Shown one piece after another: positions 31,992 to 42,654 of a DNA stretch of 64,000 nucleotides. A model generated the notes under the pieces. The model was given only the letters and a program-made list of their open reading frames with translations. It was not told the DNA's origin and ran no database searches. Made by a program: the position numbers and the translations under genes. Source of the stretch: Alcaligenes pakistanensis (GTDB lineage Bacteria > Pseudomonadota > Gammaproteobacteria > Burkholderiales > Burkholderiaceae_B); contig NZ_BMZN01000001.1 of assembly GCF_014652815.1 (NCBI RefSeq), forward strand, positions 790,888 to 854,887, written 5' to 3'. The first letter of the stretch is position 1. Every line of letters begins with the position of its first letter.

Positions 31992-32477
31992 TCAGGCGCG
32001 GTACAACAAGGCCACTGTAGTCACCGCAATCCCTTCCTGCCGCCCCACAAAGCCAATAGCTTCATTTGTTTTACCCTTGATATTCACACTACCCGGTTCC
32101 AATTGCAGATCTGCCTCGATATTAGCCACCATGGCAGGTGCATGCGGGGCAATCTTGGGTTTTTGCGCATGAATCGTGGCATCCACATTGCCTACCCGCC
32201 AACCGGCGGCACGCACCTGCTCATGAGCATGGCGCAAGAGCACGCGGCTGTCGGCTCCCTTATATTGCGGGTCTGTATCCGGAAAGTGGCGACCAATATC
32301 TCCCAGGCCCGCCGCGCCCAAAATGGCATCGGTAATCGCATGCAGCAAGGCATCCGCATCCGAATGCCCCATCAAGCCATGGGTATGCGGAATAGTGACC
32401 CCACCCAGAATCAAGGGCCGGCCTTCGCACAGCACATGTACATCAAAACCTTGTCCTACGCGAATCGGCATGCTCAT
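31992..32477 (-). CDS. ispF: 2-C-methyl-D-erythritol 2,4-cyclodiphosphate synthase
   Basis: MEP pathway of isoprenoid synthesis: forms MEcPP with release of CMP. 161 aa from ATG 32477, chosen because it gives an ATGA overlap with ispD. Metal ligands in GFDVH and [17 protein letters not shown], and the C-terminal [16 protein letters not shown] motif are intact. Confidence 0.96.
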   Translation of the reverse strand: MSMPIRVGQGFDVHVLCEGRPLILGGVTIPHTHGLMGHSDADALLHAITDAILGAAGLGDIGRHFPDTDPQYKGADSRVLLRHAHEQVRAAGWRVGNVDATIHAQKPKIAPHAPAMVANIEADLQLEPGSVNIKGKTNEAIGFVGRQEGIAVTTVALLYRA

Positions 32478-33175
32478 AACCATTTCTCCATCAATTCAAA
32501 ATCTTCAGGCCAGGTGACTTTAAAATTACGCGCTGACCCCAATATTAATAAGGGTTGGCTACCGGTCAGTTCCATGGCACTGGCCTCATCCGTCACGGTA
32601 AGACCCTGTTCTTTGGCCTCTTGCAGGGCAGCCCGCAAAGCGTGGGCGGGAAAGCACTGGGGCGTCTGCGCCAGCCAAAGCCCTTCCCGGTCCACAGTCG
32701 CCTGCACGGCAGTCGGTGCTATCGTCGTCGCACGCTTGACCGTATCAGGCACGGGCAAAGCCAGCAAGCCACCACGCCCTGCCTGCAAGCAGGCATCAAT
32801 CAAACGCTCCAAGGCCTGGCGCGGCAAGCCAGGACGAGCGGCATCATGAACCAGAACCCAGTGTTCCGCATCCTTATCCAGACTGTGCAAAGTATTGAGC
32901 ACCGTTTCAGCCCGCGTCTCGCCGCCACAAGGCAGGCAGACAGTGCGCGGCAAGCCTTCCAGCGCAGCGGCTGCCCAGGTATCACCAGGGGCGACCGCCA
33001 CCCGCACCTGGCTGATACGCTCATCAGCCAGCAAAGCCTGCACAGAACGGCGCAACATGGGCTGCCCGCCCAGCAAACGATATTGCTTGGGCAAGCCTTG
33101 CGCCTTCGTGGCAGAATCCAGGGCGCGCGCACCGATACCAGCGGCTGGAACAATTGCAATCAAGGTAGTCTTCAT
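32474..33175 (-). CDS. ispD: 2-C-methyl-D-erythritol 4-phosphate cytidylyltransferase
   Basis: MEP pathway: CTP + MEP gives CDP-ME. 233 aa with the nucleotide-binding start [10 protein letters not shown] (consensus PAAGxGxR), [16 protein letters not shown] and TDEASAMEL. It overlaps ispF by four bases. Its start lies only 17 bases from the divergent mfd ATG at 33193. Confidence 0.96.
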   Translation of the reverse strand: MKTTLIAIVPAAGIGARALDSATKAQGLPKQYRLLGGQPMLRRSVQALLADERISQVRVAVAPGDTWAAAALEGLPRTVCLPCGGETRAETVLNTLHSLDKDAEHWVLVHDAARPGLPRQALERLIDACLQAGRGGLLALPVPDTVKRATTIAPTAVQATVDREGLWLAQTPQCFPAHALRAALQEAKEQGLTVTDEASAMELTGSQPLLILGSARNFKVTWPEDFELMEKWL

Positions 33176-33192
33176 AGGTGGGTGATTTTATA

Positions 33193-36100
33193 ATGACAAT
33201 CCTGATGGAAACCGAAAAACAGCATTTCCTGTCCCTACCCAGCACCCACGAGGTGCTGGCTGCATTGCGCCCCGGTCAACGCTACACGCAGCCCATGCCC
33301 CCTGGCTCGGGCGACGCCTGCCTGATTGCCGACCTGGCCCGCCAACATAAAGCGCCTATTTTAGTGCTCTGCGCCGATCCCTTGACCGCCCAAAGGCTGG
33401 CCGAGGAAATCCTGCTGTTTGGCCCCGCCTTGCGGGTTCGTCAGCTGCCAGACTGGGAAACCCTGCCATATGACAGTTTCTCTCCCCACCAGGATCTGAT
33501 CTCCGAACGACTTCGTACCTTGCATGCCTTAACCATGCACGAGGTCGATGTATTAACCGTCCCGGTCACCACCGCACTGTACCGTCTGGCCCCTCCCTCG
33601 TTTCTGGCGGCGTACACCTTTTCATTCCGTCAGGGCGATGAGCTGGACGAGGCCCAGTTGCGTGCTCAGTTGATGCTGGCCAACTATACCCATATGACAC
33701 AGGTCAGCGCTCCCGGAGAGTTCAGTATCCGCGGTGGCCTGATTGACCTGTTCCCTATGGGCTCAGTGCTGCCTTATCGTCTGGATCTATTCGACAACGA
33801 AATCGAAAGCATACGCAGCTTTGATATCGACACGCAGCGCAGCCTGTACCCCGTCAAGGAAGTCCAGCTGCTACCTGGCCGCGAATTCCCCATGGACGAG
33901 GATGCCCGTACGCAGTTCCGTGCCCGTTTCCGCGAGTTCTTTGAAGGCGATCCCTCACGCGCCCTTCCTTATAAAGACGTGGGCAATGGCATTGCTTTTG
34001 CCGGCATCGAATATTATCTGCCGCTGTTCTTTGAAGACACGGCAACCTTGATGGATTACGTGCCCGAGGGCAGTCTGGTCGTCACCCACGGGGATGCACA
34101 AAGCGCCATTGGCCGCTTTCAAAGCGATACGCATAGTCGCTTTTCCTTCCTGAAGAGTGATCGCGAGCGCCCTATTCTTCCTCCAGAAAGTCTGTTTCTG
34201 TCGGACGAGCAGTTCTTTAATGGCATCAAGCCCTTTAGCCGTTTAAGCCTGAATGCCCAGGCAGACAATCAGCCCATCGCCCACCCTGACTTCGAGCCCT
34301 TGCCGCTTGTTGCGGTAAACCGGCGCGATAAAGATCCGCTGGCCCAGCTGCGGCAAGAGGTTCTGGACCCCAAAAACCGCACGGTGCTGTGTGCAGACTC
34401 TGCAGGCCGTCGAGAAACTCTGCTGCAAATGCTGCGTGAGCATGATCTCTCGCCTGCGGCAGACTGCCAGAATCTGGCGGACGTGCTGGAATCAGACACC
34501 GCCTTTGCCTTAGTGGTCGCGCCCTTGTCGCGCGGCTTTGCCCTGGTGCAGGATAAGCTGAGCCTGCTGACCGAGAACGATCTCTACCCTACCCAGACGC
34601 GTACACAAAGCAGCCGCCGCCGCAACGAGCGCAGCAGCGATGTGGAAGCCATGGTACGGGACCTGTCCGAATTGCGCGAAGGCGATCCCGTCGTTCACGC
34701 CGAACACGGCATTGGTCGCTACTGCGGTTTGAAGGAAATGGACTTGGGCGAAGGCCCGGTAGAGTTTCTGCACCTGGAGTACGCCAAAGGCAGCACGCTT
34801 TATGTGCCCGTTGCCCAATTGCACGTGATTGCCCGCTACAGCGGTGCCGACCCCGAGCATGCCCCACTGCATCAATTAGGCTCTGGTCAATGGGACAAGG
34901 CACGCCGCCGTGCCGCCAAACAAGCACGTGACAGTGCCGCCGAACTGCTGGCCCTGTATGCGCAGCGTGCCGCCCGTGAAGGCTTCCAATTCAAGCTGCC
35001 ATTAAATGACTACCAGGCCTTTTCTGAAGGCTTCGGCTTTGAGGAAACACCCGATCAGGCTGCCGCTATTGAAGCGGTGATTAACGATATGACCTCGGGC
35101 CAGCCCATGGACCGTCTGGTTTGCGGTGATGTAGGCTTTGGCAAAACCGAAGTCGCTCTGCGTGCCGCTTTCCTGGCCGTCGCCAATGGCAAACAAGTTG
35201 CCCTGCTGTGCCCGACCACCTTGCTGGCCGAGCAACACACGCAGACCTTCTCGGATCGCTTTGCCGACTGGCCCATACGTGTGGCTGAGCTGTCCCGTTT
35301 CCGCTCCACCAAAGAAACCCAGGCCGCCATTGCTGGCCTGCGCGAAGGCAGTGTGGATATTGTGATTGGTACGCACAAAATCCTGTCTGCGGACGTACGT
35401 TTCAAACAATTAGGTCTGGTCATCATCGACGAGGAACACCGTTTTGGCGTGCGTCAGAAAGAGGCCTTGAAGCAACTACGGGCTGAAGTCGACATCCTGA
35501 CGCTGACCGCCACCCCTATCCCGCGCACTCTGGGCATGTCCCTGGAAGGCATACGGGACTTTTCCGTTATTGCCACCGCGCCGCAAAAACGGCTGGCAAT
35601 TAAAACCTTTGTGCGTCGTGAAGATGGCAGCACCATCCGTGAAGCCCTGTTGCGTGAATTGAAACGGGGTGGGCAGGTTTACTTCCTGCATAACGAAGTC
35701 GAGACCATTCTCAATCGTCGAGCCCGCCTGGAAGAACTAGTGCCCGAAGCCAGTATTGCCGTGGCACATGGTCAGATGCCCGAGCGCGAGCTGGAAGCCG
35801 TCATGAAAGGCTTTTACCAGAAGCGCTACAACGTGTTGCTGTGCACCACCATTATTGAAACCGGCATTGACGTGCCTACTGCCAATACCATCGTCATTCA
35901 CCGGGCAGACCGCCTGGGTCTGGCCCAGCTGCATCAATTGCGTGGCCGCGTAGGCCGTTCTCACCACCAGGCCTATGCTTATTTGCTCACTCCTGGCGAG
36001 GATGCCATTACCAGCAATGCCAAAAAGCGGTTGGAAGCGATTCAAGCCATGGAAGAACTGGGGGCAGGCTTTTTCCTGGCCATGCATGATCTGGAAATTC

Positions 36101-36684
36101 GTGGCGCAGGCGAGGTACTGGGCGAATCCCAGTCCGGCGATATTCAGGAAGTGGGCTATTCCATGTATGCGGATATGCTCAACACAGCCGTTAAGGCCTT
36201 GAAAGCAGGTGAAGAACCCGACCTGGATTCGCCCTTTGCCCTGCAATGCGAGGTCAATCTGCATACCTCTGCCCTACTGCCGTCTAACTACTGCCCTGAT
36301 GTGAATGCCCGTCTGGGCCATTACAAGGCCCTGTCGCACGCACGCAAGGAAGATGACCTGATCCATATCCATGAGGAACTGATCGACCGCTACGGCCTGC
36401 TGCCCGAGGCCGGCGAGAACCTGCTATCGGTGCATCGCCTGCGTATCAAAGCCGAACCTTTGGGTATCGTAAAAATCGACGCCAGCGAAGCTCAGGCTAC
36501 GATCCAGTTTTCTTCCAAACCCAATGTGGACCCGGTCAGCATTATTGAACTGGTGCAGAAGAATAAACAGGTGCGTCTAGCAGGCCCCGACAAGCTGCGG
36601 ATTGAAATCACCAAAGGTGAAGAAATCAAGAACCGCATTCAGGCTGTACGAAATGTGCTGAACAGTTTGCGCAAAGAGAAGTAA
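33193..36684 (+). CDS. mfd: Transcription-repair coupling factor Mfd
   Basis: Displaces RNA polymerase stalled at lesions and recruits UvrA. About 1163 aa from ATG 33193 (a GTG at 33178 and an ATG at 33205 are alternatives). Order: UvrB-homology module (~1-430), CarD-like RNAP-interaction domain (~490-560; VVHAEHGIGRY), RecG-type translocase with Walker A GDVGFGKTEV (~645), DEEHRFG, TATPIPRTLGM and RGRVGRS, then the C-terminal D7 domain. A strong terminator follows. Confidence 0.96.
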   Translation: MTILMETEKQHFLSLPSTHEVLAALRPGQRYTQPMPPGSGDACLIADLARQHKAPILVLCADPLTAQRLAEEILLFGPALRVRQLPDWETLPYDSFSPHQDLISERLRTLHALTMHEVDVLTVPVTTALYRLAPPSFLAAYTFSFRQGDELDEAQLRAQLMLANYTHMTQVSAPGEFSIRGGLIDLFPMGSVLPYRLDLFDNEIESIRSFDIDTQRSLYPVKEVQLLPGREFPMDEDARTQFRARFREFFEGDPSRALPYKDVGNGIAFAGIEYYLPLFFEDTATLMDYVPEGSLVVTHGDAQSAIGRFQSDTHSRFSFLKSDRERPILPPESLFLSDEQFFNGIKPFSRLSLNAQADNQPIAHPDFEPLPLVAVNRRDKDPLAQLRQEVLDPKNRTVLCADSAGRRETLLQMLREHDLSPAADCQNLADVLESDTAFALVVAPLSRGFALVQDKLSLLTENDLYPTQTRTQSSRRRNERSSDVEAMVRDLSELREGDPVVHAEHGIGRYCGLKEMDLGEGPVEFLHLEYAKGSTLYVPVAQLHVIARYSGADPEHAPLHQLGSGQWDKARRRAAKQARDSAAELLALYAQRAAREGFQFKLPLNDYQAFSEGFGFEETPDQAAAIEAVINDMTSGQPMDRLVCGDVGFGKTEVALRAAFLAVANGKQVALLCPTTLLAEQHTQTFSDRFADWPIRVAELSRFRSTKETQAAIAGLREGSVDIVIGTHKILSADVRFKQLGLVIIDEEHRFGVRQKEALKQLRAEVDILTLTATPIPRTLGMSLEGIRDFSVIATAPQKRLAIKTFVRREDGSTIREALLRELKRGGQVYFLHNEVETILNRRARLEELVPEASIAVAHGQMPERELEAVMKGFYQKRYNVLLCTTIIETGIDVPTANTIVIHRADRLGLAQLHQLRGRVGRSHHQAYAYLLTPGEDAITSNAKKRLEAIQAMEELGAGFFLAMHDLEIRGAGEVLGESQSGDIQEVGYSMYADMLNTAVKALKAGEEPDLDSPFALQCEVNLHTSALLPSNYCPDVNARLGHYKALSHARKEDDLIHIHEELIDRYGLLPEAGENLLSVHRLRIKAEPLGIVKIDASEAQATIQFSSKPNVDPVSIIELVQKNKQVRLAGPDKLRIEITKGEEIKNRIQAVRNVLNSLRKEK

Positions 36685-36708
36685 GCCTTAAACAACACCG
36701 CTGGATGT

Positions 36709-36743
36709 AAAAAGAGCGCTGTCTGATGACGGCGCTCTTTTCT
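36709..36743 (+). terminator. Terminator after mfd
   Basis: Stem AAAAGAGCGCTGTC / GACGGCGCTCTTTT (one T-G wobble), loop TGAT, followed by CTTTTG. Lies between convergent mfd and serB and looks bidirectional. Confidence 0.85.
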
Positions 36744-36832
36744 TTTGAACGATAAGGTTTGTTGCCTGAGTTCTGGTTCGCTTTATGGTGCTGCTCGGTA
36801 CAGCACCAGGGCAGGCTGGCGATCCGCCGATA

Positions 36833-37684
36833 TCAAACGTCCAAACGGAACCAGTTCAGCACCGCGTCCAGCGGGGAGTGATTAAGTGCAAAACTGGCTT
36901 GCTCTTGCACCACCGGCTTGGCACGGTAAGCAACCGAGTATTTAGCCTGGGCCATCATGGGCAAATCATTGGCTCCGTCGCCAATCGCAATACATTGCTC
37001 TGGGCCTGCGCCCAGTTCGGCCGTCAATTCCTGCAAGAAACGGGCTTTGGCCTGGCCATCCACAATCGCACCCAGCACTTTGCCAGTCAGCTTGCCATCG
37101 ACTACTTCCAAGGTATTGGAATGCGCATAGCTCAAGTTGAAACGGTCTTTCATCCGTTCGGTAAAGAAGGTGAAGCCACCCGAAACCAGTAAGGTTCTAA
37201 GGCCGTGAGCATGAGCCGTCGCAATCAGGCGATCAGCGCCCAGGTTGGGCTGCAAGCGCTCTTCGTATACACGGGCCAGATCACTAACCGGCACGCCTTC
37301 CAGAAAAGCCACGCGGCGATTCAGGCTCTCAGTAAAGTCTGTAATCTCGCCACGCATGGCAGCTTCGGTAATGGTGGCAACCTGCTCTTTGCGGCCGGCC
37401 ATATCGGCAATCTCGTCAATACATTCAATATTGATCAGTGTGGAGTCCATATCCATTGCCAGCACACGCATGTCTTTCAGGCGGTCAATTTCCGCCAGAA
37501 AAGCAAAATCCATCGCACCCATCTTGCACAGTGCCTGGACTTCAGCCCGCTGCTGCTCATCCGCGCCCAGCAAGCGCACGGCGGTAGGGCCTAGCTCCTG
37601 CACGCCATCGGCCTGCACCACTGCCGCAATTTTTTCGATGATGGCGCTATCCAGGCGCGGCCCTTGAAGAATGAGATGAGACAT
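36833..37684 (-). CDS. serB: Phosphoserine phosphatase
   Basis: Last step of serine synthesis. 283 aa from ATG 37684 (MSHLILQGPRLD); the longer in-frame version starts with a 34-residue stretch lacking family character. An N-terminal ACT-like regulatory region is followed by a HAD domain: nucleophile in LAMDMDSTLINIECIDE, LLVSGGFTFF, and IGDGANDLPMMAQA. Confidence 0.95.
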   Translation of the reverse strand: MSHLILQGPRLDSAIIEKIAAVVQADGVQELGPTAVRLLGADEQQRAEVQALCKMGAMDFAFLAEIDRLKDMRVLAMDMDSTLINIECIDEIADMAGRKEQVATITEAAMRGEITDFTESLNRRVAFLEGVPVSDLARVYEERLQPNLGADRLIATAHAHGLRTLLVSGGFTFFTERMKDRFNLSYAHSNTLEVVDGKLTGKVLGAIVDGQAKARFLQELTAELGAGPEQCIAIGDGANDLPMMAQAKYSVAYRAKPVVQEQASFALNHSPLDAVLNWFRLDV

Positions 37685-37854
37685 CAGATCGTCCACAAAA
37701 CAGAAAAAGACAGCACAGCAATCGTGCCAAAAGACGATTATTGTAGCGTGCGGCAAGCGTGCCACGGCCTTGCCCGTACACTGCAATGTCAGTTTTCAGG
37801 CTGAACTCATCCTGCTACGATAAAAGCTACCGAGAAATGACGAGGACGTCCTTC

Positions 37855-38970
37855 ATGTATATCTGGCCCAACCATACTTTGCTGGATCTGCTCCATATCG
37901 AGCACCCTATCGTTCAATCCCCTATGGCCGGCGCACAAGACAGCGAACTGGCCATTGCGGTTGCACGCGCAGGCGGGCTAGGCTCCTTGGCCTGCGCCAT
38001 GCTGAGCCCAGAACAGATACGTGAGCAGGTAGGGCTGTTCAGGCAGGCGGTGTCGGCTCCCATCAATTTGAACTTTTTTTGCCACCAAGACCTGCGTCTG
38101 GAGCCAGAGGCCTTACAAGAGTGGCGGCTGAAGCTACTGCCCTATTACCAGGAATACGGTCTGGACCCTAACCAGGAACTGCCCAAAGCCTCGCGTGCGC
38201 CTTTCTCTAGACAACACGCGGAATTGATGGAAGAGCTAAAACCTGAAGTAGTCAGTTTTCACTTTGGCCTGCCCTCTGCGGAATTGGTCCAGCGCGTGAA
38301 AAAAACCGGTGCCCTGATCATGTCCAGCGCCACGACCACTGCTGAAGCCGTCTGGCTGCAGGAGCATGGTGCCGACATCATCATTGCTCAGGGTTTGGAG
38401 GCCGGTGGCCACCGCGGAGTGTTCCTGGAGTCCACGGTTCATCAGCAGGTGGGTACCCTATCCCTGGTTCCCCAGATTGCCGATGCCGTCAGTGTGCCGG
38501 TGATCGCTGCAGGAGGTATTGCAGATGGCCGTGGCATTGCAGCAGCTTTGGCTCTAGGTGCCAGCGCGGCTCAAATTGGTACCGCCTATCTATTCTGTCC
38601 TGAATCCAAAATAACCCCACTGCACCGTGAGGCCTTGAGCAATAGCCGATCGGACGGTACAGCCCTGACCAATCTCTTTTCAGGCCGCCCTGCGCGCAGC
38701 ATCAGCACCCGCTTGATGAATGAAATCGGCCCATTGAGCAGCAGCGCGCCTGTCTTCCCCCATGCAGGCTCAGCACTTAGCCCATTGCGTATCGAAGCCG
38801 AAAAGAAAGGCCGCACTGAGTTCAGCTCTCTCTGGAGCGGTCAAAGTGCTGCCCTAGGCCGTCCCCTGCCCGCTGAACAATTAACACTAGTACTGGCTCA
38901 AGAGGCTCAGGGCGTCTGCAAACGCCTTGGGGTGGCCGGTGCTACCCATGCCCCCTTAGACAAGCCATAA
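37855..38970 (+). CDS. Nitronate monooxygenase / 2-nitropropane dioxygenase family flavoprotein
   Basis: 371 aa FMN-dependent TIM-barrel protein from ATG 37855, which has GAGGA ten bases upstream. Motifs: PIVQSPMAGAQDSELAIAVA at the N-terminus, QGLEAGGHRGVF with the catalytic His, and VIAAGGIADGRGIAAALALG with the phosphate-binding GGI. The family oxidises nitronates such as propionate-3-nitronate, but the substrate here is unproven. Single gene, divergent from serB. Confidence 0.9.
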   Translation: MYIWPNHTLLDLLHIEHPIVQSPMAGAQDSELAIAVARAGGLGSLACAMLSPEQIREQVGLFRQAVSAPINLNFFCHQDLRLEPEALQEWRLKLLPYYQEYGLDPNQELPKASRAPFSRQHAELMEELKPEVVSFHFGLPSAELVQRVKKTGALIMSSATTTAEAVWLQEHGADIIIAQGLEAGGHRGVFLESTVHQQVGTLSLVPQIADAVSVPVIAAGGIADGRGIAAALALGASAAQIGTAYLFCPESKITPLHREALSNSRSDGTALTNLFSGRPARSISTRLMNEIGPLSSSAPVFPHAGSALSPLRIEAEKKGRTEFSSLWSGQSAALGRPLPAEQLTLVLAQEAQGVCKRLGVAGATHAPLDKP

Positions 38971-39071
38971 TTGCTTCTGCGGTCTGTGCAAAGCTATGGG
39001 TACTGAAACCAGCACAAGATCGGCAGCCCAATAAGCAGTAGCTTAAGAAATCAGCTCAAAGCTGGGACGAA

Positions 39072-39105
39072 AAAAAACCTCGCAATGTAATTTGCGAGGT
39101 TTTTT
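39072..39105. terminator. Bidirectional terminator between the nitronate monooxygenase gene and the nuo operon end
   Basis: Perfect stem AAAAACCTCGCAA / TTGCGAGGTTTTT with a 5-6 nt loop; A-run on one side and T-run on the other fit termination in both directions. Confidence 0.88.
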
Positions 39106-39118
39106 CATTCAGTCAGCA

Positions 39119-39652
39119 CTATTCAAACTTGCCTTTGGGGTGGCGCATCAAGTATCGATACACAAAACCGGGATAAGCCATCACCAAAAACAAAGCAAAG
39201 GTAATAGTAAAGAACACCCAAGTCTGTTTAAACGGATTACCGATGCTGGCCTCAAATGCAAAGCCGAAAACAATCACAATGCCGTAAAAAGCACAGACTT
39301 CCAGCAAGCGGGGGAAAAAGCCTTTAGAGACTTTCTGGTGGCGGGTACGCCAAGCCGGGAAATAAAACACCGCAGCGACCACCGCCAGCCCCAGAAACAA
39401 CTTGCCCAGCAGAACAGGCAAGGAGCTCAGGCCAGAGCTGGAGGCGATCACGGTGTAAATACCGAATCCCAAACCTGCCAACACAGCCAGGTAGACCACA
39501 CCAACAATCAATTGCAAGCCGGACGAGAGACTGGAGCTCTCGCCTGGCAAGGACCAAGGCAAAACCAGCAAGGGTTTTTCCACGAGAAACGGCAAGTTGG
39601 CCGTAATCACGGAAAGAACAATCACAACCCAGATGGAAAGGCTTTGGTCCAT
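39119..39652 (-). CDS. DUF2818 family membrane protein, enlarged
   Basis: 177 aa protein at the end of the nuo operon, 12 bases after nuoN. The N-terminal helix with ANLPFL and the C-terminal PGFVYRYLMRHPKG are landmarks of DUF2818, which follows nuoN in many betaproteobacteria. I recall that family as about 100 residues. Here ~70 extra residues (~35-105) appear inserted, with two additional hydrophobic helices separated by a Ser/Gly-rich loop. Five membrane segments are expected. Function unknown; position suggests a complex I accessory or assembly role. Confidence 0.75.
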   Translation of the reverse strand: MDQSLSIWVVIVLSVITANLPFLVEKPLLVLPWSLPGESSSLSSGLQLIVGVVYLAVLAGLGFGIYTVIASSSGLSSLPVLLGKLFLGLAVVAAVFYFPAWRTRHQKVSKGFFPRLLEVCAFYGIVIVFGFAFEASIGNPFKQTWVFFTITFALFLVMAYPGFVYRYLMRHPKGKFE

Positions 39653-39664
39653 AGTGCTACCTAC

Positions 39665-41143
39665 TTAAAACTGCAAGGAAGACTGAATCACGCGGATGCA
39701 GGTATCCATCAGACCACCAGGCAACAGGCCCAGGCCGATAATCAATACACCGTTTACCAGCATGACCAGCTTAGTCATCAAGCCTGTAGAGACAGGGTGT
39801 GCTTCGCCTTCAGGCTCGTCAAAGTAAACAACTTTCACGACACGCAAGTAGTAGAAAGCACCGATCAGGGACATGATCACGGCAAACACGGCCAGCCAGA
39901 CATAGCCAGCGCCGACCACCGCTTGCAGAACACTCAGCTTGGCCGCAAAGCCGGACAGCGGAGGAATACCTGCCAGGGAGAACATGGACAGCAGCCAAAC
40001 CAGGGCCAGACCAGGATTACGACGGCTCAAACCCTTCAGATCGCTGATGTTTTCACACTCAAAACCGCGACGGCTGGAGATCAGAATCAGACCAAAGGTG
40101 CTCAGCGTGGTCAGGACATAAATCACCACGTAGAACAATGAGGCGCCGTAGGCTTGAGAGTGAGTCTCGCCATTGAAAACGCCAGCCAGCAGGCCCAGGA
40201 AAATGAAACCCATGTGCGAAATAGTCGAATACGCAAGCATACGCTTGAGATTCTTTTGCATGATCGCAGTCAGGTTACCCAGAGCCAGCGACAACACCGC
40301 CATGATCAGCAACATAGGCTGCCAGTCCACGGCTACGCCGTGTAAAGCTTCAACCAGGAAACGCATGGTCACAGCAAACGCGGCCAGCTTAGGTGCGGCA
40401 CCAATGATCAGGGTCACGGTGGTAGGAGCGCCTTGGTAGACGTCCGGTGTCCACATGTGGAAAGGCGCAGCCGTCAATTTGAAGGCCAGACCTGCCACCA
40501 CAAACACCACACCAAAGACCAGAGCCAGACGTTCGGCTTGACCGCTAGCGATCACTTCAGCAATACGTGGGAACTCCAGATTGCCAGTAGCGCCATAGAT
40601 CATGGACATGCCGTACAACAAGACACCGGAGGCCAAGGCACCCAGCACGAAGTACTTCAGGGCAGCTTCGATGGACTGACGGTGCTCACGACGCAAGGCA
40701 ACCAGCGCATACAGAGCGAAAGACATCAGCTCTACGCCCAGATAAGCGGTCAACATGCTGTTGGCCGAAATCATGATCATCTGGCCCAGCAAGGCCATCA
40801 GAGTCAGGGTGTAGAGTTCGCCACCGCGCTCCATCATGTCGCGCTGTTCAGCGTACTCACGACCGTAGATCAGGGTTGCAGCCACCGCCGCACACGACAG
40901 CAGCTTCAGGAAGTGTGCCATTTCGTCGACGACGAACAGACCACCAAACGAGACGCCGCTAACGCCCTTGGACCACTGCCAGGCCACGCTGGCCGCAACC
41001 ACGGCAAGCGTCAACAGGCTGAAAACAAAGGTCGAGTGGCGCTGCTTATGCGTGCTGAACGCATCAAAAATCAGCACACACGAGGCCAGAACCAGGAGCA
41101 GGATCTCCGGCAAAGCCAGAGAAAAATTAAAGGTAGTATCCAT
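39665..41143 (-). CDS. nuoN: NADH-quinone oxidoreductase subunit N
   Basis: Antiporter-like membrane subunit of complex I, 492 aa, about 14 helices, contributing to proton pumping. Characteristic segments include [28 protein letters not shown] (read in parts), the [21 protein letters not shown] lysine/histidine region, and [14 protein letters not shown]. Eleven bases follow nuoM. Confidence 0.97.
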   Translation of the reverse strand: MDTTFNFSLALPEILLLVLASCVLIFDAFSTHKQRHSTFVFSLLTLAVVAASVAWQWSKGVSGVSFGGLFVVDEMAHFLKLLSCAAVAATLIYGREYAEQRDMMERGGELYTLTLMALLGQMIMISANSMLTAYLGVELMSFALYALVALRREHRQSIEAALKYFVLGALASGVLLYGMSMIYGATGNLEFPRIAEVIASGQAERLALVFGVVFVVAGLAFKLTAAPFHMWTPDVYQGAPTTVTLIIGAAPKLAAFAVTMRFLVEALHGVAVDWQPMLLIMAVLSLALGNLTAIMQKNLKRMLAYSTISHMGFIFLGLLAGVFNGETHSQAYGASLFYVVIYVLTTLSTFGLILISSRRGFECENISDLKGLSRRNPGLALVWLLSMFSLAGIPPLSGFAAKLSVLQAVVGAGYVWLAVFAVIMSLIGAFYYLRVVKVVYFDEPEGEAHPVSTGLMTKLVMLVNGVLIIGLGLLPGGLMDTCIRVIQSSLQF

Positions 41144-41154
41144 AGTGATTCGGC

Positions 41155-42654
41155 CTACAGTTTCGAGATGGAGACGTGTTGCAGCAACGCTTCAACCGAA
41201 ACGTGCATGACCTCGGTAAATGGCTTGGGATACACACCCATACCGATTACCGCAATCGCCATTACGCCAAGAACGAAGAACTCACGGCCGCTCAGGTCGC
41301 TCATGCCAGCAACTTTGTCGTTACCCACGGGGCCAAAGGCCACGCGCTTGAGCATCCACAGCGAATAAGAAGCCCCTGTAATCAGTGCTGTTGCAGTCAA
41401 CAGACCAATCCAGAAGTTGTATTCGACCGCGCCCATGATGACGGTGAACTCACCGATAAAGCCGCTGGTGCCTGGCAAACCACTGTTGGCCATGGAGAAC
41501 AGCACAAAGAAGGTGACAAAGCGTGGCATAACTTTAACCACACCACCGTAATCGGCGATTTGGCGGCTATGCATGCGGTCGTACAGCACACCGATACACA
41601 GGAACATGGCACCGGATACGAAACCGTGCGAGATCATCTGCATGATCGCGCCTTCCATACCCGTGGTGTTGAACACGAAAAAGCCCAGTGTGACAAAACC
41701 CATGTGAGCCACAGAGGAGTAAGCCACCAGCTTTTTCATATCATCCTGAACGATGGCAACCAGACCGATGTAGATCACCGCGACCAGGGACAGGGCAATG
41801 ATGATTCCAGCCAGACCTTGCGAGGCATCTGGAGCGATGGGCAAAGAAAAGCGCAGGAAGCCGTAAGCACCCAGTTTCAACATGATGGCAGCCAGCACCA
41901 CGGAACCACCGGTAGGTGCTTCCACGTGAGCATCAGGCAACCAGGTGTGGACAGGCCACATCGGCACTTTCACTGCAAAAGCCATGAACAGCGCCACAAA
42001 GATCAGCACCTGAGTGGTGTAGTCCAAGGGGACTTTGTGCCAGGTCAGGATGTCGAAAGTACCGCCGGACACGTTCCACAAGTAGATGAAGGCAACCAGG
42101 GTCAACAAGGAACCCATCAGCGTGTAGAGGAAGAACTTGAACGAGGCATACACCCGGTTCGGTCCACCCCAGATACCGATGATCAGATACATCGGGATCA
42201 GTGTGGCTTCAAAGAACACGTAGAACAGCAAGCCATCCAGGGCGGCGAAAACGCCAACCATCAGACCCGACAGGATCAGGAAGGCACCCATGTATTGAGC
42301 CACGCGGTTCTTAATAACCTGCCAGCCCGCCAACACCACGATTACCGTGATGAACGCAGTCAGGAGGACGAACCACATGGAAATACCGTCCACGCCAAGG
42401 TGATAATTCACCTTGAAGGCATCAATCCAGGGGGCCAGCTCGACAAACTGCATGTCGGCCGTACCGGGATTAAAGCTCGTGTACAGAGGAATCGTGACAA
42501 GTAAGCCAGCAATCGAACCCAATAGGGCCAGCCAACGGGTGAAGGTGGGACGGTCATCGCGCCCCAAAGCCAGCACCAGCAGGCCAGCGACGATAGGTAC
42601 AAAAATCGCCAGCGTTAACCAAGGAAGAGTAGAAGACGCCATATCGCTAGCCAT
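41155..42654 (-). CDS. nuoM: NADH-quinone oxidoreductase subunit M
   Basis: Antiporter-like proton-pumping subunit, 499 aa. Contains the conserved [12 protein letters not shown] with the key Glu, [20 protein letters not shown] and [14 protein letters not shown]. It directly abuts nuoL: stop and start are adjacent with no spacer. Confidence 0.97.
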   Translation of the reverse strand: MASDMASSTLPWLTLAIFVPIVAGLLVLALGRDDRPTFTRWLALLGSIAGLLVTIPLYTSFNPGTADMQFVELAPWIDAFKVNYHLGVDGISMWFVLLTAFITVIVVLAGWQVIKNRVAQYMGAFLILSGLMVGVFAALDGLLFYVFFEATLIPMYLIIGIWGGPNRVYASFKFFLYTLMGSLLTLVAFIYLWNVSGGTFDILTWHKVPLDYTTQVLIFVALFMAFAVKVPMWPVHTWLPDAHVEAPTGGSVVLAAIMLKLGAYGFLRFSLPIAPDASQGLAGIIIALSLVAVIYIGLVAIVQDDMKKLVAYSSVAHMGFVTLGFFVFNTTGMEGAIMQMISHGFVSGAMFLCIGVLYDRMHSRQIADYGGVVKVMPRFVTFFVLFSMANSGLPGTSGFIGEFTVIMGAVEYNFWIGLLTATALITGASYSLWMLKRVAFGPVGNDKVAGMSDLSGREFFVLGVMAIAVIGMGVYPKPFTEVMHVSVEALLQHVSISKL

